The notes under the pieces are model-generated. The model had not been told where the DNA came from and searched no databases. It worked only from the letters and a program-made list of their open reading frames with translations. From the NCBI GenBank assembly GCA_003241645.1, contig QFOX01000095.1, forward strand, positions 1-5,263: a stretch of DNA of 5,263 nucleotides, written 5' to 3'. Of this stretch, positions 1 to 5,263 are shown piece after piece. Source of the stretch: Azospirillum brasilense. GTDB lineage: Bacteria > Pseudomonadota > Alphaproteobacteria > Rickettsiales > UBA3002. Position numbers and translations under genes: made by a program. The stretch's first letter is position 1; the number at the start of each line of letters is the position of its first letter.

Positions 1-1583
1 GCGATGTGCGCCCCGTCCACGTCTGCGTCGGTCATGATGACGACTTTTTCGTAGCGCAAATTGGCAATGTCGAACTGGCTGCCGGTGGAGACGCCCAGCG
101 CCTGCATCAGGTCCGAGATCTCCTGGTTCGCGCGGATCTTATCCAGCGTGGCGCTGGCCACGTTGAGGATCTTGCCGCGCAGTGGCAGCACCGCCTGCGT
201 TTCGCGCGCACGCGCTTGCTTGGCCGAGCCGCCTGCCGAATCACCCTCCACCAGGAACAGTTCGGTGCCTTGCGGAATGTTGCGCGTGCAATCGGCCAGC
301 TTGCCGGGCAGGCGCAGGCGCGAGGTCACGTTCTGGCGTTTGACGTTCTTTTCCTGCTTGCGGCGCAGGCGTTCTTCCGCGCGGTAGATGATGTGGTTCA
401 GCAGCGCGTTGCCCTGTTCCAGATTGCCCGACAAATAATGGTCGAACGGGTCGCGCACGGCGTTCTCGACCAGCCGCGCGGCGTCGCTGCTCACGAGCTT
501 GTCTTTCGTCTGGCCTTGGAAATGCGGGTCCTTGATGAACAGCGACAGCACAATGACCGCGCCCTGCACAATGTCATCCGCCATGATGGTGGCGGCTTTC
601 TTGTTCTTCGTCATATCGCCGAAGGTGCGCAGGCCCTTGGTGAGCGCGGCGCGCAGGCCCTGCTCGTGGGTGCCGCCCTCGGGCGTGGGAATGGTGTTGC
701 AGAACAGCGAATGGTGGCCGTCCTCATCGTCGCGCAGCCAGGCGATCGCCCATTCCACGCGGCCTTTATTGTCGCCAAGGTCGGCATTGCCCGCGAACAC
801 GTCGCCCACCAGCGCTTTGCCTTCCAGCTCCTGCGTTAGGTAATCGCGCAGGCCGCCGGGGAAGTGAATCAGTTCCTGCGCGGGCACGTTGCTGTTTTCG
901 GAAAGCAGCGAGGGGTCGCATTTCCAGCGAATTTCCACGCCACGGAACAGGTACGCCTTGGAGCGCACGAGCTTGTAGATCTTCTCGGGGCGGAATTTTG
1001 CTTTTGGGCCGAAAATTTCGGGATCGGGGCGGAACGCCACCGTGGTGCCGCGGCGGTTCTTGATGCTGCCCACATGTTTCAGCTTGGTTTGCGCGTGGCC
1101 GCGCGAATAGGTCTGGTGGTAGATCTCGCCGTCGCGCACTACTTCCACGTCCAGCTGTTCGGACAGCGCATTCACCACCGAAATACCCACGCCGTGCAGG
1201 CCGCCCGCGGTGTGGTAGACCTTGTCGTTGAACTTACCCCCCGCGTGCAGGATGGTGAGAATGACTTCCAGCGCCGATTTCTTGGGGTGCTTGGGGTGCG
1301 GGTCAATGGGGATGCCGCGGCCATTATCGCGGATGACGATGGTATTGTTGGGGTGCACTTCCACTTCAATGAAGCTGGCGTGGCCCGCCACGGCTTCATC
1401 CATGGAGTTATCGAACACCTCGTTAACGAGGTGGTGCATAGCGTTCTCATCGTTCCCGCCGATATACATGCCTGGGCGGCGGCGTACGGGCTCAAGCCCC
1501 TCAAGCACTTCGATGTGCTGCGCCGAGTAGTCGGTGGTGGGTTTGGCCTTGGCGGCGGATTTGTTCGTGAAAAGGTCGCTCAT
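1..1583 (-). CDS. parE: DNA topoisomerase IV subunit B (ParE), 3' end beyond the left edge
   Basis: ParE is the ATPase and TOPRIM subunit of topoisomerase IV, which works with ParC to unlink daughter chromosomes. The frame is open for 527 codons from ATG at 1583 and runs off the left edge. The GHKL ATPase shows the catalytic Glu55 and Asn59 in LVNEVFDNSMDE, DNGRGIP at 86-92 and the ATP lid GGLHGVG at 127-133. The transducer has the QTK loop at 358-360. The TOPRIM domain has EGDSAGGSAKQ from Glu446 and the metal-binding DADVDGAH at 519-526. The wording ETQAVLPLRGKILNVASA and the stretch IRANQEISDLMQALG favour ParE over GyrB. Members of the family are usually about 630-690 residues, so roughly 100-160 C-terminal residues lie outside. 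The start fits the family N-terminus, with VLEGLEPVRRRPGMYIG at 26-42. No Shine-Dalgarno site precedes it; see the promoter at 1593-1620. No frameshift or loss of a key residue is visible. Confidence 0.96.
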   Translation of the reverse strand, partial: MSDLFTNKSAAKAKPTTDYSAQHIEVLEGLEPVRRRPGMYIGGNDENAMHHLVNEVFDNSMDEAVAGHASFIEVEVHPNNTIVIRDNGRGIPIDPHPKHPKKSALEVILTILHAGGKFNDKVYHTAGGLHGVGISVVNALSEQLDVEVVRDGEIYHQTYSRGHAQTKLKHVGSIKNRRGTTVAFRPDPEIFGPKAKFRPEKIYKLVRSKAYLFRGVEIRWKCDPSLLSENSNVPAQELIHFPGGLRDYLTQELEGKALVGDVFAGNADLGDNKGRVEWAIAWLRDDEDGHHSLFCNTIPTPEGGTHEQGLRAALTKGLRTFGDMTKNKKAATIMADDIVQGAVIVLSLFIKDPHFQGQTKDKLVSSDAARLVENAVRDPFDHYLSGNLEQGNALLNHIIYRAEERLRRKQEKNVKRQNVTSRLRLPGKLADCTRNIPQGTELFLVEGDSAGGSAKQARARETQAVLPLRGKILNVASATLDKIRANQEISDLMQALGVSTGSQFDIANLRYEKVVIMTDADVDGAHI

Positions 1584-1592
1584 AGGCGGGCG

Positions 1593-1620
1593 ACTATACT
1601 TGGAAAATGGCGGCTGGCAA
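1593..1620 (-). promoter_or_regulatory. Predicted parE promoter giving a nearly leaderless transcript
   Basis: On the minus strand, TTGCCA (1620-1615; one mismatch to TTGACA) and TATAGT (1598-1593; one mismatch to TATAAT) are separated by 16 nt. Standard spacing puts the transcription start near 1586, only about 3 nt before the parE ATG at 1583. The bases between are CGCCCGCCT and contain no Shine-Dalgarno sequence, which agrees with a leaderless or almost leaderless message. The promoter lies entirely in the 51 bp gap after the membrane-protein gene, so parE can be transcribed independently of that operon. The two hexamers are seen directly; activity and start site are inferred. Confidence 0.55.
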
Positions 1621-1634
1621 GGATTTCTGCGGCC

Positions 1635-2372
1635 TTATGCCCGCGCCATGTGCAGGGCCGGGGCAGGGGCGTTCAGCCGCGCCTGCCACTCGGCCTGACT
1701 GACTTGAGGCGCTGGCGTTTGGTTCTCCTCGGGGGCCATGCTGCGATGCCGCCCGGCGAGCATGCTGCCCACCACGGGAATCGCCGTGGCACCGCACAGC
1801 ACGAGGTGCGGCAGGCTTGCCGCCACCGCGCCCGCACCGCTATGGCCCGCCGCCACGCCCAGCGTGCTGGTGAACAGGCTGATGGCGGCGCTGGAGATCT
1901 GAGGCGCGAAGGTCATGGCAAGGAACGAAAGCCCCACGGTGAGCCCCGTGAGCAGCGATGGCATGGCGATGAGCGCGCTGGTGACCAGCGCTGCACCGCG
2001 AATGACCGTGCTCCAGCGAATGCTGGCATGCGGATTTTCGTGCTTCTCCATCCATTTGGCCAGCAGCACGCCGCCAATGCCGATGCCGCCCGTGGCGAGG
2101 ATGCTGCCAATGCCACCGGCCGCCAGCATGCCGCCCACCAGCGGAATGCTGGAGATGCCCTGATGCAGTACCCCGGCAAGGCCCTCGGGGCCAGTGCCTG
2201 CATGCGTATGGGGAAGGTTGGTGGCCATGTCGCTGGCCACGGCGGCATCGCCAATACCAATGGCAGGCAGGATATAGGGCAGGAAGCTGGCAAGCATGCT
2301 TACGCCCGCCGCGCCGATCACCCAGCTGCTGAGCGCGTTGCTGTGCTTTGCATGTTCGTCAGCGGCTTGCAC
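1635..2372 (-). CDS. Uncharacterised multi-pass membrane protein, Gly/Ala-rich
   Basis: I do not recognise this family. With a GTG start at 2372 it is 245 residues and ends with TAA at 1635. The frame also runs up to an ATG at 2477, but those 35 extra residues lie opposite coding sequence of the upstream gene in another frame and are basic, Pro/Ser-rich and unconvincing. Likely membrane segments are about 13-41, 72-105, 122-153, 160-182 and 184-206; the exact number is uncertain because the helices are rich in glycine and alanine. A polar tail (207-245) follows. A short motif occurs twice, IPLVGGMLA near 76 and IPVVGSMLA near 198, and LAAGGIG/LATGGIG form a tandem glycine-rich pair at 83-98. 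Histidines cluster in loops (HTH at 55-57, HENPH at 111-115). The start overlaps the SCO-like gene by 14 nt, suggesting coupling and a shared envelope role. Any link to metal handling is inference from the neighbour only. Confidence 0.72.
   Translation of the reverse strand: MQAADEHAKHSNALSSWVIGAAGVSMLASFLPYILPAIGIGDAAVASDMATNLPHTHAGTGPEGLAGVLHQGISSIPLVGGMLAAGGIGSILATGGIGIGGVLLAKWMEKHENPHASIRWSTVIRGAALVTSALIAMPSLLTGLTVGLSFLAMTFAPQISSAAISLFTSTLGVAAGHSGAGAVAASLPHLVLCGATAIPVVGSMLAGRHRSMAPEENQTPAPQVSQAEWQARLNAPAPALHMARA
1752..2150 (-). repeat. Internal repeat within the membrane protein (two copies)
   Basis: Residues 75-86 (2150-2115), SIPLVGGMLAAG, and residues 197-207 (1784-1752), AIPVVGSMLAG followed by Arg, share the pattern [SA]IP[LV]VG[GS]MLA[AG]. 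The DNA copies are also similar, although codons differ at several positions. The copies sit about 122 residues apart in or at the edge of predicted membrane helices. This may reflect an old duplication of a helical unit or convergent glycine-rich helix packing. The coordinates enclose both copies and the unrelated sequence between them. Confidence 0.5.
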
Positions 2373-2919
2373 CGTTTTGTCTACCCTGATCTGCCGCGAT
2401 GGCGTTTTGGAAAAGCGCGATGGTCCGCGAGGGATCGGCCTTGGATTCGGCGAACGCGATCTGCTCGTTGCGCGCATTGAACAGCAGCATCAGCCCACTA
2501 TGGCGGAAACGGTTATCGCCATCCACGAACAGGCCGAGCTTGGTTGCCAGCTGCAGCACGCGGTCGTCGTCCTTCGCCAGTGCGATCTGGCCCGGGGCGC
2601 TGCGGCCCGTGTTGTCGGTCAGGCGTTTGATGTAACGGTCGATGGTCGGCGTCAGGCTGATGGCGTAGGCATCCAGTTGCGAGCCATTCACCACCGCATT
2701 CAGGTTCGCATAATCATGCGGGCCATCCACCGTGCAGCCATTGATGGTGACGTACACGATATGGGGTTTGCCGGGGTTGATGCCCAATTCTTCCAGCGCA
2801 CTTTGTTTTTCGTTCTTTGCCGCGCAACCGCCGGTGGCCAGCAACGCCGCCAATGCTCCGCCCCCCGCGAGGATGTCGCGGCGCGTGAACGAAGGGGCTT
2901 TGGGCTGGTCGGTAGGCAT
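2359..2919 (-). CDS. Divergent SCO1/SenC-like thioredoxin-fold protein, predicted Tat lipoprotein
   Basis: The product is 186 residues. The N-terminus has a twin-arginine motif (SFTRRDIL, 10-17), a short hydrophobic stretch (ALAALLATG) and Cys32 in a degenerate lipobox (TGGC), so it is probably exported folded and possibly lipid-anchored. The rest resembles a shortened SCO1/SenC domain: a beta strand (HIVYVTIN), then CTVDGP at 62-67 where SCO proteins have CxxxCP, then YANL, and late in the protein RHSGLMLLFNARNE (from Arg139), which matches the region around the SCO copper-ligand histidine (His140). The second SCO cysteine is Gly66 here. SCO proteins deliver copper to, or reduce thiols in, cytochrome c oxidase; loss of one cysteine argues against normal Cu(I) or disulfide chemistry. 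The ATG at 2919 is chosen for its good Shine-Dalgarno site and the signal peptide directly after it. The gene overlaps the next by 14 nt. The SCO assignment rests on motif alignment by eye; a generic redoxin-like lipoprotein is the alternative. Confidence 0.6.
   Translation of the reverse strand: MPTDQPKAPSFTRRDILAGGGALAALLATGGCAAKNEKQSALEELGINPGKPHIVYVTINGCTVDGPHDYANLNAVVNGSQLDAYAISLTPTIDRYIKRLTDNTGRSAPGQIALAKDDDRVLQLATKLGLFVDGDNRFRHSGLMLLFNARNEQIAFAESKADPSRTIALFQNAIAADQGRQNGASR
2384..2387 (-). promoter_or_regulatory. Weak ribosome binding site for the membrane-protein gene
   Basis: AGGG lies 11 nt before the GTG at 2372, inside the last codons of the SCO-like gene. The spacing is slightly long and the match short, so it gives only modest support for the GTG start. 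Ribosomes finishing the upstream gene at 2359 would pass directly over this start, so reinitiation or coupling could compensate. Confidence 0.35.
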
Positions 2920-2924
2920 AGATA

Positions 2925-2928
2925 CTCC
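2925..2928 (-). promoter_or_regulatory. Ribosome binding site of the SCO-like gene
   Basis: GGAG is placed 5 nt before the ATG at 2919. This fixes the start and rules out the need for an upstream extension. It contrasts with parE, which lacks such a site. Confidence 0.7.
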
Positions 2929-2960
2929 ATGGGCGAGAATGACGGCTCAGCCATAGAGAA

Positions 2961-2994
2961 AACCTAACGCAAATGTATGACGTTTTAATGACAA
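2961..2994 (-). promoter_or_regulatory. Candidate Pho box and weak -10 for the SCO-like operon
   Basis: Immediately after the mfd stop, the minus strand reads TTGTCAT (2994-2988), a 4 nt AT-only spacer TAAA, then ACGTCAT (2983-2977). The PhoB box of proteobacteria is two CTGTCAT-like direct repeats with an 11 bp period. The copies here match 6 of 7 and 5 of 7 bases with exactly that period. In PhoB-activated promoters the box replaces the -35 element and ends about 10 bp before the -10; here TAGGTT (2966-2961) starts after exactly 10 nt, but matches TATAAT at only three positions. The predicted start near 2954 gives a leader of about 35 nt. No good -35/-10 pair was found elsewhere in the gap, which fits activator dependence. 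Regulation by phosphate is inferred. Confidence 0.4.
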
Positions 2995-5263
2995 TTAGGC
3001 AGCTTGGGCCGCTGTTTTTGGCAATAAATCAGCAATTTCCTGCGCCATGAGCGCCGCCTGTTTCAGGCGGGTCTGGGCATCCGGCAGGTCGGCGGCAATG
3101 AACAGCGTCTGGTCGGCGCGCAGTTTCAGGCGGGCACCGTTGCGGGCGATGTGGCCGATGAGTGCCTCGGGCGCGGCGAATTTCGCGTCGCGGAAGGCCA
3201 GCACCATGCCCTTCGGCCCCGCATCCATCCGCGCGATACCGGCGCGTTTCGCGGTCAGTTTGATGGAGAGCACCGCAAGCAGTGCGTCCACCTCCGGCGG
3301 GTACATGCCGAAACGGTCCACCAGCTCGGCGGCAAAACTGTCCAGCTCGTCCTGCGCGGCGAGCGACGCCGCCCTGCGGTAGAGCGACAGGCGCAACGAT
3401 AGGTCCTCGATGTAGCTTTCAGGAATGAGCACGCTCATGCCGAGGTTCAATTGCGGGCTCCAGCCTTCGCTGCTGGCATCGTCGGCCTGGCCGGGCAAGC
3501 GCTTACGCTTCAGCTCGGCCACGGCTTCCTCGAGCATGGTCTGGTATAGCTCGATGCCGACTTCGCGCACATGGCCGGATTGTTCTTCGCCCAGCAGGTT
3601 GCCGAAGCCGCGAATATCCATATCGTGGCTGGCCAGCTGGAAGCCTGCGCCCAGCGAATCCAGCTGCCCCATCACCTGCAGGCGGCGTTCGGCGTCGCGC
3701 GTCAGCTTTTTGCCATGCGGCAGGGTCAGGTAGGCATAGGCGCGGGTCTTGCTGCGCCCCACGCGCCCGCGCAGCTGGTACAGCTGCGACAGGCCGAACA
3801 TCTCCGAACGGTCGATGATCATGGTGTTCGCCGTGGGGATATCGATGCCGGATTCGATGATGGCGGTGGAAAGCAGCACGTCGTACTTGCCATCGTAGAA
3901 ATCGTTCATGGTCTTGTCGAGCTCGATCGGGCTCATCTGCCCGTGGGCCACGCACAGCTTCACTTCGGGCACCAGCTGTTCCAGTTTCAGCTTCAGCTCT
4001 GCCATGTATTTGATGCGCGGCGTCACCATGAAGCTTTTGCCGCCGCGGTGGAATTCGCGCAGCAGCGCCTCGCGGATCACCACGGGGTCCCACGGCATGA
4101 CGTAGCTGCGCACGGCCAGTCGGTCGATGGGCGGGGTGGTGATGAGTGAAAGCTCGCGCACACCCGCCAAACTCATTTGCAGCGTGCGCGGAATGGGCGT
4201 GGCCGACAGCGTCAGCACGTGCACGTCGGCCTTCAACTGCTTGAGCTTTTCTTTCTGTGCCACGCCGAAATGCTGTTCTTCGTCCACAATGAGCAGGCCA
4301 AGCTGCTTGAACTGCACGCCCGCGGCCAGCAGCGCATGCGTGCCCACCACGATATCCACCTTGCCTTCGGGCAGTAGTTTCTTCGTTTCGGCGGCGTCCT
4401 TGCTGCTGGTCAGGCGCGACAGCATGCGCAGCTCGAACGGCAGGTCGCGGAAGCGCTCGCGGAAGGTCTTGAAATGCTGGCGCACCAGCAGCGTGGTCGG
4501 CGCGATCACGGCGACCTGCATGCCCGCGCTGGCCGCCACGAACGCTGCGCGCAGCGCCACTTCGGTTTTGCCGAAGCCCACATCGCCACAAATGAGGCGG
4601 TCCATCGCGTGGCCGCTGGCAAGGTCCGCGCGCACGTCATCGATCGCGCTCAACTGGTCTTCCGTTTCGCTGTAGGGGAAGCGCGCGGCGAATTCGTCAT
4701 ACACCCCGGCTTCGGGGCTGAGCACGGGTGCGGCTTTTGAAGCACGCTCGGCCGCCACTTTCAGCAATGCTTCGGCGGCCATCTTCAGGCGTTTTTTTAG
4801 CACAGCCTTGCGCTTTTGCCATGCTACGCCGCCCAGCTTGTCGAGCTGCACCGTTTCTTCCGCATGGCCGTAGCGCGACACAAGGTCGATGTTCTCGACC
4901 GGCAGGAACAGCTTGTCGCCGCCATCGTAAATGAGTTTCAGGCAGTCATGGCGGGTGTTGTTGACCTCGACCGTTACCAGCCCTTCGAACTTACCGATGC
5001 CATGCTCGCGGTGCACGATGAGTTCACCTTCAAGGAAGCTGGCGGCCTCCTGCATGAACACGTCGGATTTTTTCTTTTTCTTGGTGGTGCGGATGATACG
5101 CTCGCCGAACATGTCCTGCTCGGTGAGGATGGTCAGCTCCGGCGTTTCGAACCCATGCTCGATGGGCAGGATGGTGAGGCAGGGCGGGTTCTTCGCATCC
5201 TTCAGTTGCGTGCACGGCTCAAGGTTTTCTGGCAGTTTCAAAATCTTCTTGATGCGCTCGGCG
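2995..5263 (-). CDS. mfd: Transcription-repair coupling factor (Mfd), 5' end beyond the right edge
   Basis: Mfd is the DNA translocase that removes RNA polymerase stalled at lesions and recruits UvrA for nucleotide excision repair. The frame is open from the right edge: 755 complete codons from 5262 to TAA at 2995. The TTG at 5241 is internal, because in-frame coding continues upstream of it. The usual length is about 1150 residues, so roughly 400 N-terminal residues are missing. Counting from 5262: the end of the UvrB-like region (LTEQDMFGERI), a lysine run at 61-65, the RNA polymerase-interacting domain at about 76-132 (VHREHGIGKFEGL), Walker A GDVGFGKT at 226-233, motif II DEEQ at 327-330, SATPIPRT at 353-360, motif VI QLRGRVGR at 496-503, the TRG motif RGFGNLLGEEQSG at 551-563, and the C-terminal TRCF domain at about 605-710. 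All key ATPase residues are present. The gene stops 75 bp before the next start, and no rho-independent terminator is evident after it. Confidence 0.97.
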   Translation of the reverse strand, partial: AERIKKILKLPENLEPCTQLKDAKNPPCLTILPIEHGFETPELTILTEQDMFGERIIRTTKKKKKSDVFMQEAASFLEGELIVHREHGIGKFEGLVTVEVNNTRHDCLKLIYDGGDKLFLPVENIDLVSRYGHAEETVQLDKLGGVAWQKRKAVLKKRLKMAAEALLKVAAERASKAAPVLSPEAGVYDEFAARFPYSETEDQLSAIDDVRADLASGHAMDRLICGDVGFGKTEVALRAAFVAASAGMQVAVIAPTTLLVRQHFKTFRERFRDLPFELRMLSRLTSSKDAAETKKLLPEGKVDIVVGTHALLAAGVQFKQLGLLIVDEEQHFGVAQKEKLKQLKADVHVLTLSATPIPRTLQMSLAGVRELSLITTPPIDRLAVRSYVMPWDPVVIREALLREFHRGGKSFMVTPRIKYMAELKLKLEQLVPEVKLCVAHGQMSPIELDKTMNDFYDGKYDVLLSTAIIESGIDIPTANTMIIDRSEMFGLSQLYQLRGRVGRSKTRAYAYLTLPHGKKLTRDAERRLQVMGQLDSLGAGFQLASHDMDIRGFGNLLGEEQSGHVREVGIELYQTMLEEAVAELKRKRLPGQADDASSEGWSPQLNLGMSVLIPESYIEDLSLRLSLYRRAASLAAQDELDSFAAELVDRFGMYPPEVDALLAVLSIKLTAKRAGIARMDAGPKGMVLAFRDAKFAAPEALIGHIARNGARLKLRADQTLFIAADLPDAQTRLKQAALMAQEIADLLPKTAAQAA

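Noticed and set aside
6..839. A 277-codon open frame on the plus strand.
   Set aside because: It is the mirror of the ParE TOPRIM and transducer region, where all family motifs are on the minus strand; no independent start signal or domain is visible.
2373..2477. A 35-residue N-terminal extension of the membrane protein from ATG 2477.
   Set aside because: It lies entirely in another frame of the SCO-like gene, is basic and Pro/Ser-rich, and would make a 119 nt overlap; the GTG at 2372 is more plausible.
864..2480. A 538-codon open frame on the plus strand opposite parE and the membrane-protein gene.
   Set aside because: It runs antisense to clear ParE coding sequence, its composition (Arg, His, Ala, Gly rich, no recognisable domain) is typical of a frame mirrored by high-GC codon bias, and it spans two unrelated genes and the gap between them.
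2939..2954. A small imperfect inverted repeat (ATGGCTGAGCCGTCAT on the minus strand) considered as an mfd terminator.
   Set aside because: The stem is at most a few pairs with a 3 nt loop and no T-run follows, so it does not support a rho-independent terminator.
3503..4591. A 362-codon minus-strand frame inside mfd.
   Set aside because: It is an out-of-phase reading of the mfd motor region; the in-phase reading carries every helicase motif while this one is Arg/Ala-rich with none.
5068..5082. The lysine run in Mfd (five AAA/AAG codons) considered as a frameshift site or nuclear-signal-like motif.
   Set aside because: The A-runs are interrupted by G, and basic linkers at this position between the UvrB-like region and the polymerase-interacting domain are unremarkable in Mfd proteins.

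Overview
The window is about 60% GC and densely coded, with every convincing gene on the minus strand. In transcription order (right to left) they are: the C-terminal two thirds of mfd (2995-5263, cut by the right edge), a small predicted Tat-exported SCO1/SenC-like lipoprotein (2359-2919), an unrecognised multi-pass membrane protein (1635-2372), and the N-terminal ~527 residues of parE (1-1583, cut by the left edge). The wording of the ParE and Mfd proteins, the high GC and the lack of any foreign-looking block suggest a chromosomal region of an alphaproteobacterium. I cannot place the organism more precisely.

Layout: mfd ends with TAA at 2995. The following AT-rich 75 bp gap (2920-2994) holds a candidate PhoB box directly after the mfd stop, a weak -10 element at the correct distance, and a good Shine-Dalgarno site for the SCO-like gene. 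That gene overlaps the membrane-protein gene by 14 nt, so the two are probably cotranscribed and translationally coupled. After the membrane-protein stop a 51 bp gap carries a near-consensus sigma70-type promoter whose predicted start lies only about 3 nt before the parE ATG, giving a nearly leaderless parE mRNA with no Shine-Dalgarno site.

The flanking genes are housekeeping: Mfd is the transcription-repair coupling factor and ParE is the ATPase subunit of topoisomerase IV. The two small genes between them are the accessory part. The SCO-like protein keeps the first cysteine and the distal histidine of the SCO copper/redox site, but has glycine in place of the second cysteine. Its partner is a Gly/Ala-rich membrane protein with an internally repeated motif and no family I recognise. 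A phosphate-responsive two-gene envelope operon is an attractive but unproven reading. No RNA genes, CRISPR arrays, insertion sequences or attachment sites were seen, and no gap between genes exceeds 75 bp.
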